DNA from: Rivularia sp. PCC 7116
GTDB lineage: Bacteria > Cyanobacteriota > Cyanobacteriia > Cyanobacteriales > Nostocaceae
Direction of reading: 5' to 3'
Assembly (NCBI RefSeq): GCF_000316665.1
Contig: NC_019678.1
Span: 1,550,001-1,614,000 of the forward strand
Length of the DNA: 64,000 nucleotides
Under the pieces are notes generated by a model. The model was given only the letters and a program-made list of their open reading frames with translations, was not told the origin of the DNA and did no database searches. The position numbers and the translations under genes are program-made. This document shows, one piece after another, positions 28,328 to 38,045 of this stretch (position 1 is its first letter; each line of letters begins with the position of its first letter).

Positions 28328-30067
28328 CTATCTATTAACTTTGTACTTTTCCATAAACTCTTTTATTTGAGCAATTACAAGAGGATGTGAATCATTTTTT
28401 AGCTGGGGTATAACTTGTATAAATAAACGAGGGGATGCAATACTTAAATATGCAACGGCTGCTTCTCTAACAAAGCCACAAGGGTGACGTAAACTTCCTT
28501 CAATTTGTATAGGTTTAAGTTTAATACGAGCAACTTGAGCAAAATGAATGCAGGAAGCCCAACACCAATCAGAAAGGGAATGTTCTAGTTCCAATAATGT
28601 CCGAGTTCGTTCGTTTACAGCCATTTGTTCGTATTTAGTTAATCCTGCTTCTACAAGTTTTTGTAATTTTTCTAAATATGGTCTTCTATCGAAAATATTA
28701 ATTAATATAGTTTTGCAAGGTAAATCAATAGTATGCTCTAAAATTTCTAAACCTCTTGCTAAAGTAACTCCTGATTCAGAATTAAGGTTGAATGCAGCAG
28801 CGTTAATTTTTTCTAAGGGATAAAGTAGTTTTAAAAGCAATAGTATTCTTTCTTTTATATCAATTTCTAGCTCTGTAAAAGAGTTTTGTACTAACCGACA
28901 TAAAGCTACAACCTTCTTTTTGGAATGAAAATTTTGTAAGGTTTCTCCTGTTTTAAACTCTATATAAGCAGCGTATATTTCACCTTGATTTTTAAAATCT
29001 AAGGAAGCAGCGTATATCTGACCTAATAATTTCAATTCTTCTTTGATTAATTCTTGTACTCTGCTTTCATAAAATCTATCTACCAAAGCTAGAATTCCTT
29101 GCTGCTGATGTCTTTTTAGTAGAGTACGGAGTATATGAGATTTTATCTTACCTTTAGATGTTTCTAAATGCTGCCACAAATTATCAATTGCTGCCAAAGT
29201 ATCAATTTGACCTATTGTTTTTAAAGCGTATACCCTAGCTATTTCTGGTTCGTAGATATTGGTTGCTAATTTAGAGAGCATTGGCAAAACTTCATTCCCC
29301 AATTTCACTAAACCCTTAACTGCTACTAGCCTGGTAGGTTTATAGTAAAGCCCTGCTATTAATGCTGAATAATATTCTTCTAAATGTTTAGCAGCAATCA
29401 TTTCTAGAGCTGCACTGCGTACATTTAAAGATTCATCTTCTAATAAATTAGGTATATAAATCCGTAAAGATTGTAAATAATCTGCTTCTGCTAAAGACTT
29501 AACTCCTGAAACTCTTATTTGTGCTTCTTTATTAGTCAGCATCCATTTAAGAGTTTTGGTTGCAGCTACTTTCTGCTTTGTTGTTCCTCTTGTCAATAAC
29601 AAAGCCGCAGCAGTACCTCGTATAGCCGAATCCTGCTCTGGATTTAAGTACTCTTCTAATTGATTTGAATTTGGAGAAACCTCAGCCAAGAAAACGTAAC
29701 GTAGTGCTAAAGCAAATATATTTGGATTGTCTTTTATTGAAGAATTTTCTAATAAATTACCTACTTGAGGTAAATAAGCCTGGTTAACATCATACTCAAG
29801 CATTACTTCTAAACTTCGATGCTGCAAAGCAGGGCTAAGCACTGGTAACTCAGGAGCTAAAACTTCTCCAGCCCCTTGAGGATCGATTTGCGATAAAAGT
29901 TCTATGCAAGACAGTTTATCAGCTTCGTTTCCTTTTTCTCGTAAAGCTTTGATTACAGCCCGCTTGAAGAAAGGTAAATCAATATTTGTGACGCTTAACT
30001 GTCCCCTTTCTGCACTCAAAACTAACAAGTCAACGTATTGCGATCGCAATACCCAAATTACTCCCAC
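28328..30067 (-). CDS. HEAT-repeat part of a split transporter gene (3' fragment)
   Basis: A 579-aa frame starting at a GTG in VGVIWVLRS, a membrane helix, followed by HEAT repeats (e.g. AALLLTRGTTKQKVAATKTL, ARVYALKTIGQIDTLAAIDN). The frame is actually open further upstream to 30100 and continues in phase with the transporter gene at 30190-31470 if a 95-bp insertion is removed. It is thus most likely the 3' part of one ancestral gene of about 1,020 codons. It may still be translated on its own from the GTG at 30067, but would lack the transport domain. HEAT parts probably mediate protein contacts. Confidence 0.8.
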   Translation of the reverse strand: MGVIWVLRSQYVDLLVLSAERGQLSVTNIDLPFFKRAVIKALREKGNEADKLSCIELLSQIDPQGAGEVLAPELPVLSPALQHRSLEVMLEYDVNQAYLPQVGNLLENSSIKDNPNIFALALRYVFLAEVSPNSNQLEEYLNPEQDSAIRGTAAALLLTRGTTKQKVAATKTLKWMLTNKEAQIRVSGVKSLAEADYLQSLRIYIPNLLEDESLNVRSAALEMIAAKHLEEYYSALIAGLYYKPTRLVAVKGLVKLGNEVLPMLSKLATNIYEPEIARVYALKTIGQIDTLAAIDNLWQHLETSKGKIKSHILRTLLKRHQQQGILALVDRFYESRVQELIKEELKLLGQIYAASLDFKNQGEIYAAYIEFKTGETLQNFHSKKKVVALCRLVQNSFTELEIDIKERILLLLKLLYPLEKINAAAFNLNSESGVTLARGLEILEHTIDLPCKTILINIFDRRPYLEKLQKLVEAGLTKYEQMAVNERTRTLLELEHSLSDWCWASCIHFAQVARIKLKPIQIEGSLRHPCGFVREAAVAYLSIASPRLFIQVIPQLKNDSHPLVIAQIKEFMEKYKVNR

Positions 30068-30100
30068 ACATATAATCGCGACTATTGCTGTTTCTAAGCT

Positions 30101-30191
30101 GTTGCGTATCGAGTTTGTATATAAGACGCGGGCAAGATGCCCACACTACAATAATTACAAATTTTCGTTTTATCCAATTTATCTGCACATT
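30101..30191. mobile_element. 91-bp MITE-like insertion with 4-bp target duplication
   Basis: Flanked by direct repeats AGCT (30097-30100 and 30192-30195). The ends are imperfect inverted repeats of about 26 bp (15 of 26 positions match, best in the inner TTG.ATAA.ACG part), and a central palindrome GGGCAAGATGCCC is present. It has no coding capacity. Removal of 95 bp joins the two flanking frames exactly in phase, reading IIS-LETAIVAIICVGVIW. A related palindrome with the same CACTACAATAA edge lies near 42370. Confidence 0.75.
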
Positions 30192-31470
30192 AGCTTATAA
30201 TTAAAACTAAGTTGTACCAAGACACGGGGAGAAAATGATTTGCCAGCCATTGAGTGACTAAAATAATTAATCCAGCAAAACCTGCTGCGGCAGCTTCTGC
30301 AATACCTCCGGATAATGTTTGTACGCGACTTCTAACTTTTTCGGGTATGGGTTGGAATAGCAAGGTACCAGTATTAGCTACAAAGGTATAACGTACAAGT
30401 TCGTCTAAAAACTTAATCAGCGTTAAACCCCATAGCAGAGTTATTGATAAAGAAGAAAATAACCAAGACAATACGGCAAGCAATATTAATAAAGCACCGA
30501 CACCAACGGGTAAAATTGCAACAGTGAAAAATACACCCAAACGCTCGATTGCACGACTGGAAACAAACAACTGTGTTGCCAATTCAAACAGCCCTAAAAC
30601 TCCACCAAATACCCCTAAAAAACTAGTAATATCTTTACCTTGAAAAGTTGATTCTAATTGGGATAAATACTGAAAATCGACTAATAAACCTATTGCTTGT
30701 ATCAAAAGTCCGAAGAAAAATAATCGTAAAGCATAACGTCTTAAAGGGCTAGAAAGACGGCGGGCGCGGGAAACTTGCGATTTATTTATTTGTCGTTGCG
30801 TAACATCAGAAAAAGCTTGGGGATATTTTTTACTCAGATGCAAAAGAATCAGCGTTCCTAAAACAATAACTAAAGCCCCAGTTAAAATTACTTTATTTAA
30901 CTTAAGAAATCTAACTAAAGTTGGTAAACTGAAGCCACCAATTACATCAGCGACTAAAATCCCACTACTTACCAAAGGATATGTACGCTTAATCTCCTGA
31001 ATATTGAATAATTGGTTGGCTGCAATTGAAGTATTAAGCTGATTGATAACGTAAAGCGCATCAACCCAAAGCCTTAATAAAAACACGCTAAATAAAGCTA
31101 GTGGCTCTGCATTGAAATTACTAGCAGTGGTAAATTGCAGACCTACAGGCAGTAAAATCAAAGGTATCACCATACAGGGTAAGGCTGATACAATTACCCA
31201 TCGCAAAGGAAAAATCTTTTGCAGCCACGAATAAATAAAAACCAACCCAATCCCCACTATTGCACTAGCAATATAAATCAGCGGTAGATTGTTAGCTCCG
31301 TATTTGTCAAGGAATAGGGCAATGCTGCTATCTTCTACCCATCGCAATCCAATTGAAGTTGTCGCGTAAAAAGCAAACATCAGCAAGGTTCGAGAACCTT
31401 CTTCTGGTCGAAGATTTACCCACTTAAGTACTCGTATTAATATGTTTTTATAGGCAGCTTTTAATTCCAT
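30190..31470 (-). CDS. nucleotide-transporter/MFS-like membrane protein (5' fragment of split gene)
   Basis: A 426-aa polytopic membrane protein with about eleven hydrophobic segments, similar to the ATP/ADP-antiporter-like (NTT/MFS) proteins that in cyanobacteria are fused to HEAT repeats. Seen: RPEEGSRTLLMFAFY, DKYGANNLPLIYIASAI and EIKRTYPLVSSGILVADVIGG. I start at ATG 31470 (MELKAAYKN); a TTG lies eight codons upstream. The frame ends prematurely at TAA 30190-30192, created by the small insertion, so the last helix and HEAT part are lost. The substrate is not determined. Confidence 0.8.
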   Translation of the reverse strand: MELKAAYKNILIRVLKWVNLRPEEGSRTLLMFAFYATTSIGLRWVEDSSIALFLDKYGANNLPLIYIASAIVGIGLVFIYSWLQKIFPLRWVIVSALPCMVIPLILLPVGLQFTTASNFNAEPLALFSVFLLRLWVDALYVINQLNTSIAANQLFNIQEIKRTYPLVSSGILVADVIGGFSLPTLVRFLKLNKVILTGALVIVLGTLILLHLSKKYPQAFSDVTQRQINKSQVSRARRLSSPLRRYALRLFFFGLLIQAIGLLVDFQYLSQLESTFQGKDITSFLGVFGGVLGLFELATQLFVSSRAIERLGVFFTVAILPVGVGALLILLAVLSWLFSSLSITLLWGLTLIKFLDELVRYTFVANTGTLLFQPIPEKVRSRVQTLSGGIAEAAAAGFAGLIILVTQWLANHFLPVSWYNLVLIIS

Positions 31471-31870
31471 GCGGTTTTCAAAAGGTGTAGTCAACCCTGC
31501 ACCATTTAATTTTTAATTAGGTTCAGCTACTCAAACTTCCGCTTGCAGCAGTTTGATAGAACACTTCAGACTAAAAAACACCTCCGTGTCACCATTACTC
31601 TGTAAAAAAGAGTACGTTGGTAATCCCTAGAAACAAAGAAAGTCCCGAGCAACTGAGTATTAGTTTTCCCACTCAGCACCCAAGACTATCGTTTTTTTTA
31701 ATTAATTTAGAATTCCTTCTGTAGCGAAGAAAATATAAATCAACAAAACCTGATTCCAAACACCAAAAGAAAGCAATACCAACAGATATTAACCATTGGT
31801 ATTGCTATGTAAGAAAATTTAGGCTTTGGACTTATATTTTTTTAGAAACTTTGGATAAGCCCTGTCAAAA
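31471..31870. other. region between infC and the transporter gene
   Basis: Apart from the infC terminator (31772-31806) it holds a stem CTGAGT...ACTCAG at 31650-31674 followed by a T8 run near 31693. This could be a small RNA end but the hairpin is not adjacent to the T run. No gene is supported. Confidence 0.35.
31772..31806 (-). terminator. terminator of infC
   Basis: AGCAATACCAA and TTGGTATTGCT form a perfect 11-bp stem with a 13-base loop; read on the minus strand it is followed by TTCTTTTGG. It lies about 65 bp after the infC stop. Confidence 0.7.
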
Positions 31871-32404
31871 TTACTTCTTAGGAGAAAGCAACATCATCAT
31901 GTTTCTTCCTTCCTTTTTAGGATATTGCTGCACTTCAGCTACAGCTTCTAAATCTGTCGCCATCCGCTTAAGCAAGATTTCAGCCAAATCGGTATGTTGA
32001 ATTTCTCTACCCCGGAACATAACCGTGGCTTTTACCTTGTCACCATCTTTTAGAAAACGCTTGGCTTGGTTAACGCGCACGTTGTAATCGTGATCTTCGA
32101 TCTTATAGCGCATCTTAACTTCTTTTACATCAGCCGTATGCTGCTTTTTACGAGCTTCTCGTGCTTTCTTCTCTTGCTCAAACTTAAATTTCCCGTAATC
32201 CATAATCCGACAAACTGGCGGATCGGCTTTATCGCTAACCAACACTAAATCTAGTTCTTTTTCATCCGCTCTTACGAGTGCATCTTGGGGAGTCATAATT
32301 CCTAACTGGGCACCGTCTGTATCGATAACCCGAATTTTAGGAAAGCGAATTCTTTCGTTGATTTGAGGTAAGTCGCGACTTCTTCTTTTCTCTATCACAG
32401 GCAT
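31871..32404 (-). CDS. infC: translation initiation factor IF-3
   Basis: A 177-aa IF-3. It binds the 30S subunit, monitors start codon-initiator tRNA pairing and prevents early 50S joining. Seen: [14 protein letters not shown] at the N-terminal domain, the lysine-rich linker [15 protein letters not shown], and the C-terminal domain with [27 protein letters not shown] and the end [16 protein letters not shown]. It uses an ATG start (32404), not the rare AUU known for enterobacterial infC. It stands alone: rpmI and rplT do not follow. Confidence 0.97.
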   Translation of the reverse strand: MPVIEKRRSRDLPQINERIRFPKIRVIDTDGAQLGIMTPQDALVRADEKELDLVLVSDKADPPVCRIMDYGKFKFEQEKKAREARKKQHTADVKEVKMRYKIEDHDYNVRVNQAKRFLKDGDKVKATVMFRGREIQHTDLAEILLKRMATDLEAVAEVQQYPKKEGRNMMMLLSPKK

Positions 32405-32875
32405 ATATGAATGATTTTGGGGAAGTTGTTGTTAAGAATTTGGTTTTGGTTGGGAATGAGATATCTCAGACGCTGAAAACGAATGGGACTCGAAACAATA
32501 TATTGCGTATTCTTCTAGCTTAGCTAATCCATCAATCGTAAAATTTTAGAACTTACTGTCATTCTACTAACTTTAGAGAAGGTTTAGGCTCTATAAATTG
32601 ATAGACGTTACATAAATGCAAGAAACATTAATTATTGTAATTTTTTCTGTTAAAACATTAACGCTATACCGACTACGTATGAATACATGATAGCACCATG
32701 AAATATAAACTACACATATCTTAAAACAATGTCTAATTAGCTACACTTTTCGTCCAATCAAAAAATATCAGCTTCCTCTCTCCCTAACATAAGAACTCAT
32801 ATCACACGGCATAATTAAGAAAATCTATAATAAATTTAGGAAGCAATTTAGCATTGCTGTTATAGAGAAGTATTT
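32405..32875. other. divergent intergenic region
   Basis: About 470 bases between infC and the hydrolase gene, both read outward. No gene, terminator or long inverted repeat was recognised. Confidence 0.4.
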
Positions 32876-33796
32876 ATGACTGACAGCATACATTGGCAGC
32901 GAAGAGTAGGGAATCAAAGAGATTGGGTTTGGCGCGGCTGGCAAACTCGGTATACATATATTCGCCCTCAGAATTCCATAGTAAATAATTCTGGCACATC
33001 TCAACCTTTGATGCTGCTACATGCATTTGGCGCAAGCATCGGGCACTGGCGACATAATTTAGAGATATTCGGAAAACAACATACGGTTTACGCTCTGGAT
33101 ATGTTGGGTTTTGGAGCGTCGGAAAAGGCACAAGCTAATTACAGCATAGATTTATGGGTAGAGCAAATATATGACTTTTGGAAAACTTTTATTCGTAAGC
33201 CGGTAATACTAATAGGTAATTCTATCGGCTCCTTGATTTCCTTAGCCGCAGCCGTCAAACATCCTGAAATGGTCGAAGGTGTGGTAATGATGAGTCTACC
33301 AGACCCAAATTTAGAAAGAGAAGCTATCCCTGCATTTTTATATCCTTTAGTCGCAACAATCAAAAATTTTGTCGCAAACCCTTTATTAGTAAAATCAGTA
33401 TTTCACTTCATACGGCAACCTAGTATATTGCGTCGCGGTGCAACTTTAGCTTATGCAAATCCCGAAGCTATTACCGACGAACTCATAGATATATTAGCCA
33501 AGCCTACCCAAGATAGAGGTTCTGCTGGTGCTTTAACCGCTCTTGTGATAGCTCAAAATAATCCAAATTACAGTCCTAATGTCAAACAATTATTATCTGC
33601 GATTACAATACCCACCCTTCTGATTTGGGGAGACAAAGACAAAATTATTCCTCCAAAACTTGCTTCTGAATTTGTTCGTCACAATGAAAACATACAGCTA
33701 GTTACTTTAGAAAACATCGGACATTGCCCCCATGACGAATGTCCCGAACATGTAAACCAAACGATTTTAGATTGGATTAAATCAGTCAGCAGTTAG
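32876..33796 (+). CDS. alpha/beta hydrolase
   Basis: A 306-aa alpha/beta hydrolase. Seen: the oxyanion-hole strand LMLLHAFGASIGHW, nucleophile elbow GNSIGS with the serine, LLIWGDKDKIIPP with the acid residue and the catalytic histidine in NIGHCPHDE. The N-terminal region (WQRRVGNQRDWVWRGWQTRY) is typical of a cyanobacterial and plastid subgroup related to chlorophyll-catabolism hydrolases, but the substrate cannot be assigned. Cytoplasmic; no signal peptide. Confidence 0.9.
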   Translation: MTDSIHWQRRVGNQRDWVWRGWQTRYTYIRPQNSIVNNSGTSQPLMLLHAFGASIGHWRHNLEIFGKQHTVYALDMLGFGASEKAQANYSIDLWVEQIYDFWKTFIRKPVILIGNSIGSLISLAAAVKHPEMVEGVVMMSLPDPNLEREAIPAFLYPLVATIKNFVANPLLVKSVFHFIRQPSILRRGATLAYANPEAITDELIDILAKPTQDRGSAGALTALVIAQNNPNYSPNVKQLLSAITIPTLLIWGDKDKIIPPKLASEFVRHNENIQLVTLENIGHCPHDECPEHVNQTILDWIKSVSS

Positions 33797-33893
33797 CAGT
33801 TGAAAATAGAGCATAGAGCATTATTAACTTCTAATTCCCAACTCCTAACTTATTTTCTACTCTTCCCCCTCTGCTTTATTTTCTCTAACTTTC

Positions 33894-34643
33894 TCATTCC
33901 CACCGCAACACTTTTTCCTTAATTACATTTCGTTCTCCGCGAGAGACTCTTAATACTTTATTAGTAAGAATGAAACGTATATTACCGTTTATAGCAACGT
34001 ATCTACCATTTTGTTTACTATTCTGATTCCATTTTTTTAATGGAAGATTGATTCTTCTATTACTTTTTCTAGTAACACTTACGTAGCTGCTAGGATTTCC
34101 CATTCCACAGATATAAATAAAGAAGCTTTTAGTTTCTGCTCTAGCAAAAGTATTATTACCTTCAGGGCATCCTTTCGCTAAAGGTTTGCCATCTGCTTGC
34201 ACGGCACTTATCACTTTTTCTCTAAGGATAATTTTGCCGCGTTTAGTTATAAGCATTTCGTATGGAGTAATTATGTAAGCTAATTCGCCATTAATTGCAA
34301 TGTAAGTTTCTCTAGCCTTTTTTGCGATCGGTACCGTTATTTTGTTATCTAAATTCTTTGGTATGCGAACGTAATATCCTAGAAGATTTTTATTGTCTCC
34401 TCTACAAATATAAACGTAATACTTTGCTGTATTAAAAGAACGTATGGGTAACAAGTTTGCAGATGGGCAGACTTTATTTTTATCAAGCTGAATAGAACTT
34501 TGACTGGGTTTATCGATGTTTTTAGAATCTTTGTCTACCTGTTGATTTGCTAATGAAGATTTCATATTGAACAACAAAATACTGCTCACCAAAGCTGATT
34601 TTAAAGCTTTTCGGCGAGCTAACTCACTATTAAAAAAAATCAT
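33894..34643 (-). CDS. exported protein with an internal two-fold repeat
   Basis: A 249-aa protein with a probable signal sequence (ARRKALKSALVSSILLF, then MKSSLANQQ). The mature part has two copies of one motif: YYVYICRGDN...ITVPI...YIAINGELAYIITPYEMLITKRGK and FFIYICGMGN...INLPL...YVAINGNIRFILTNKVLRVSRGE. Each has one cysteine in the YICxG strand. Such repeats occur in periplasmic proteins of cyanobacteria without known function. Convergent with the hydrolase. Confidence 0.72.
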   Translation of the reverse strand: MIFFNSELARRKALKSALVSSILLFNMKSSLANQQVDKDSKNIDKPSQSSIQLDKNKVCPSANLLPIRSFNTAKYYVYICRGDNKNLLGYYVRIPKNLDNKITVPIAKKARETYIAINGELAYIITPYEMLITKRGKIILREKVISAVQADGKPLAKGCPEGNNTFARAETKSFFIYICGMGNPSSYVSVTRKSNRRINLPLKKWNQNSKQNGRYVAINGNIRFILTNKVLRVSRGERNVIKEKVLRWE

Positions 34644-35593
34644 ATTTAATTTATGTTTATAAAATTTTAGACAAGTAAAAAAATCAATAGGAAAATATAC
34701 GCCATAACATGATTTTGCTTGGCGTAATATATCAGTGTTATCGCTGATGAAAAGCTACAATTATTATCATATGCAAAATAGTTAAATACAACTATCTCAC
34801 ACGTTTTTTTATATTTTCTTTATTGAAAAAATAATTTATATAAATTTATTGCGATTTACAGAGCTAGGTACAAAAACTTATGGCGCTTTTCTTGATGATG
34901 AGAAGTGGAGTATTTAAATATTTACGTGGCTAAACCTGGTTTCGAGGAAAATAGTAAGTTTAAATGCCTAAAATTCCTAGAGAAGCCAGGTTTATAATTA
35001 CAGCCTATTTCAGTACTCAAGAGTAAATTAATTAGTTGAAATTTTCCCGACTGACTGAAGCTGGAGGGATTCTTGGTTCAACAATTTAATTTAAAGTTTA
35101 AAAGACAGATAGTTTTTAAGATGACCACTTAGGAACTACACCACTTTTCCAGCAATCTTCAAGGTATGGCATTAAAACACTCTTCATTATCCCCCTAAAA
35201 GGCTTCTCATTAAATAAATGTTGTAAATTATTAAAAAAATCAGTATTTTAATTAGTAAGAAAAGTAAGAAAAGCAGGTTTAGTTAGTTCTATTATTTTTC
35301 CCTTTGTACTGTGATGACTTTGTCGGTAAATAAGTGTTGTTAGTTTTAAACTCTGCTCAATCTATTTTTAGATTCAGAATTAATATTTGATAATTCATTT
35401 ACCGAGTAGATTTTTAAGGGCTTGAAGCCCCCGGATTTATCCGTGGATTATACTTTGTCGAAGCCCCTAAATTCATTTATGGGAAATTAATTACGAATTA
35501 CGTTAGCGTTCACGAAGTGAGTCGTTAGACTAAGCGTCTCCGTTCAGCTTGCTGACCGACCCGTTAGGGTAAGGAGATATTACGAATTACGAA
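34644..35593. other. gene-free region with foldback and hairpin cluster
   Basis: About 950 bases without a supportable gene. A 64-bp foldback at 34931-34994 has 13-bp ends TAAACCTGGTTTC/GAAGCCAGGTTTA (one mismatch). Between 35421 and 35570 there are short hairpins (GGGCTTGAAGCCC; TCACGAAGTGA; TCAGCTTGCTGA; ACCCGTTAGGGT), then TTACGAA heptamers to 35592. The middle part (35030-35300) is not explained. Confidence 0.5.
34931..34994. repeat. 64-bp foldback element
   Basis: Ends TAAACCTGGTTTC and GAAGCCAGGTTTA are inverted repeats (12 of 13). The interior is AT-rich and partly self-complementary (CTAGGAATTTTAGGC). It has no coding capacity; possibly a palindromic repeat of a dispersed family. Confidence 0.6.
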
Positions 35594-36046
35594 TTACGAA
35601 TTATATTCACACTCTCGTTTAGTCACTTGATGACGATAGCGAAACATCCCTTCTAATTGTGATTTAACTAACCAACCACTCATGAAATCTACTGTTTCAC
35701 CACCGGGTAATGAAAAAATAATTTCATCAGTCAATCTAGTTTGATTATTTTCTCGTTCAAATTTATGCTGATGTCGCCAAAATTCAAAAGGTCCTGATAT
35801 TTGTTCTTCAGTAAAAAAACGATATTCTTCACATTCAGTATGACGAGCTACCCAAGTTATAGATAATGCTGCCAAAAACAAGCGATACTCTGTCATTGTG
35901 CCGATACCGAATATTCCCTCACGGCGAATTACTTGTATTGATTGCCAAGGCGGAATTAAAAGTTTGACAACATCTGCTCTTTGGTGAAATTTCCAAACGA
36001 CTTCTACCGGTGCGTTAATAATTGAAGAATATTTAAAATCCAACAT
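35594..36046 (-). CDS. SRPBCC-family ligand-binding protein
   Basis: A 150-aa START/Bet v1-like (SRPBCC) protein. Seen: FKYSSIINAPVEVVWKFHQ, the usual first strand and helix, GIGTMTEYRL, and the C-terminal helix region DFMSGWLVKSQLEGMFRYRHQ. Proteins of this fold bind hydrophobic ligands in a cavity; ligand unknown. The end of the gene reads into a TTACGAA repeat, which supplies the last residues. It shares orientation with the CPXCG gene 70 bp upstream. Confidence 0.85.
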   Translation of the reverse strand: MLDFKYSSIINAPVEVVWKFHQRADVVKLLIPPWQSIQVIRREGIFGIGTMTEYRLFLAALSITWVARHTECEEYRFFTEEQISGPFEFWRHQHKFERENNQTRLTDEIIFSLPGGETVDFMSGWLVKSQLEGMFRYRHQVTKRECEYNS

Positions 36047-36113
36047 TTATCAGTTTTCAGTTAACATGTTTCACAAACTAAGTGTGAATTATCAATAATT
36101 AATTATCGGTTAC

Positions 36114-36302
36114 TTACTCTTCATAGTCTGTATCAATCTCGATACTCAGCGTGTCTTCATCAATTCGTATATATAAAATGTTTGGACGACAACATACTTG
36201 ACAATCCTCCACATAAGATTGTTGAAAACCTTGACTGATATCAATAAAAGTTAAATTCGGTTCGCCGCAATAGGCGCAATAATATTCAGCAGTGTTTTGC
36301 AT
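36114..36302 (-). CDS. CPXCG-motif cysteine-rich small protein
   Basis: A 62-aa protein with two cysteine pairs, CAYC near the N-terminus and CQVCC in the middle, which together look like a zinc ribbon of the CPXCG family; the acidic tail (DTDYEE) is typical. Function unknown. The start ATG at 36302 precedes a GGTTAAA heptamer repeat (36310-36350). It may be co-transcribed with the SRPBCC gene. Confidence 0.85.
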   Translation of the reverse strand: MQNTAEYYCAYCGEPNLTFIDISQGFQQSYVEDCQVCCRPNILYIRIDEDTLSIEIDTDYEE

Positions 36303-36309
36303 AATTAAA

Positions 36310-36350
36310 GATTAGAGGTCAAAGGTTAAAGGTTAAAGGTTAAAGGTTCA
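36310..36350. repeat. GGTTAAA heptamer repeats
   Basis: Four to five tandem GGTTAAA copies directly upstream of the CPXCG gene. Confidence 0.7.
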
Positions 36351-36416
36351 ATTAAGAAACTCATAACTTCCAACTCTTAACTATTTACCATGCCCTGCGG
36401 CCCAATGCCCAATTCC

Positions 36417-38045
36417 CTAACTGGTAACTGTTAACTGATAACTGTTAACTGCTTCATTCAGATGCTTTTGCAGTGTAGACTGTGGTAGCGGTCCTTGCAA
36501 GTGATTCCAGGGTAATATTTGCTCGGTTGACCAGTTTTCATAAACGTAGAAGTCTAACGGGGGAATTTGTCCTTTCAGTTCTTTGAAAGCACGTTTGTAG
36601 CTACCTAATGAATCTCCAAAGTTGCGAGTGAGTTCTAAGAGCTTAGATAGTCTTCTATCTCCCCTCGACAATAAAGTCTGAATAATCGACCAGTTGTAGC
36701 TTTCCGGACGAAAATCTATTCCTTGGGGCTTTAATTTTTTCTGCAATAATTTCAATCGTTTTTCGGCTTCTTTATTCACCCCAAACCATTGAAAAGGTGT
36801 ATGGGCTTTGGGTACAAAAGTACTGCATCCTAAAGTAAAACGTATTCCCGGAGCAGCTTTTTTCAGATTCTGCATCATCGTTACGGTTGCATCTAAATCT
36901 TCTTGAGTTTCACCTGGAATTCCTACCATTCCATATAATTTCAAACCTTTCAATCCGCCCTTTTTGGCATTTTCTGCGGCTTTGATTATATCTTCTTGTT
37001 CGAGTTTTTTATTAATAATTTTTCTAACTTTATCAGAACCACTTTCTACGGCAATTGTCAAAGATTTAGTTCCTCTTTGAGCTAATGTTTTAGCTAATTC
37101 TTCTGTCACAGTATTGGTTCTTACCGAAGCAATACTTAAACGGACATCTTCGTATTTTGGCTGATTAATATAATCTAATAAAGTCTCAAATTCGGGATGT
37201 TGAGTTACCGAAGCGCCTAATAATCCCAGACGATTTGTTACCTGTAAACCTTTTTCAATTGCGGGAATTAACGAATCATTTAAACTTGCAGTTCTAAAAG
37301 GTAAAGTTAGATAGCTAGCCAAACAAAAACGGCACATTTCCGGACAGCTTCTGACTACTTCCACCATGAAAATGTTTTCCCAAGCCGCTTTTTCTGTTAC
37401 TACCGTTGATGCTGATAAAGTGTTTCCCCGATAAGTTTGTTTTTGTACTTCTGCGGGAATATCAGATGAAATTGGTTTGATCGATTTTATGGCACCATCT
37501 AAACAGTGGTATTCAACTTCATACAAACTTGGAACGTAAATTCCCGGTACTTGTGCGAGTGCTTTTAACTTCGTTTCTCGATCTGCGTTTCTAACTTCTT
37601 TATAAGCATTAATAAAATCATTTAACAGATTTTCGCCATCTCCCAACAAAAACACATCGAAAAAATCAGCATAAGGTTCGGGATTCGCGGTTAAAACAGG
37701 GCCGCCACCGAAAACTATGGGATGATTATCTTGGCGATCGCTGCCTTTAATCGGAATATCATTTGATTCTAGTAAGTTAAGAATATTGACATAATCCAAC
37801 TCCCACGACATCGAGAAACCCATTATCTCCGGATTTCGGGGCAGGGTTTCGCTGATATCGGTAAACAAGCGACTCACCTGTAAATCCGAGCGCATAGCCA
37901 AAGTTGCCCACACTACCTGATAACCCAAGCTAGTGATTCCTACAGTATATTCATTGGGAAAAGCAAAAATAACGGGAATAGCGTCGGTATCGGAAGTTAC
38001 AGGAGTAAATAAAAGGCGTTCCTTAACAAATAAATCGGATGTCAC
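36417..38045 (-). CDS. B12-binding-domain radical SAM protein
   Basis: A 542-aa radical SAM protein. An N-terminal cobalamin-binding-like Rossmann part (VIFAFPNEYTVGITSLGYQ, GFSMSWELDYVN, HPIVFGGGP) precedes the radical SAM core with cysteine motif CPEMCRFC, SIASVRTNTVTEEL, and SLTIAVESGSDKVRKIINK. It belongs to the large Fe-S oxidoreductase group in which cobalamin helps methylation or other radical steps; substrate unknown. It starts with GTG, overlapping the TGA of the SemiSWEET gene (GTGA at 38042-38045), so the two are translationally coupled. Confidence 0.9.
   Translation of the reverse strand: MTSDLFVKERLLFTPVTSDTDAIPVIFAFPNEYTVGITSLGYQVVWATLAMRSDLQVSRLFTDISETLPRNPEIMGFSMSWELDYVNILNLLESNDIPIKGSDRQDNHPIVFGGGPVLTANPEPYADFFDVFLLGDGENLLNDFINAYKEVRNADRETKLKALAQVPGIYVPSLYEVEYHCLDGAIKSIKPISSDIPAEVQKQTYRGNTLSASTVVTEKAAWENIFMVEVVRSCPEMCRFCLASYLTLPFRTASLNDSLIPAIEKGLQVTNRLGLLGASVTQHPEFETLLDYINQPKYEDVRLSIASVRTNTVTEELAKTLAQRGTKSLTIAVESGSDKVRKIINKKLEQEDIIKAAENAKKGGLKGLKLYGMVGIPGETQEDLDATVTMMQNLKKAAPGIRFTLGCSTFVPKAHTPFQWFGVNKEAEKRLKLLQKKLKPQGIDFRPESYNWSIIQTLLSRGDRRLSKLLELTRNFGDSLGSYKRAFKELKGQIPPLDFYVYENWSTEQILPWNHLQGPLPQSTLQKHLNEAVNSYQLTVTS

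Noticed and set aside
31640-31700. Yfr-type small RNA between infC and the transporter gene
   Set aside because: The conserved single-stranded motif of Yfr1 or Yfr2 is not found, and the T run is not next to the hairpin.
34644-35593. decayed insertion sequence in the gene-poor region
   Set aside because: Foldbacks are present but no transposase frame or remnant could be recognised.
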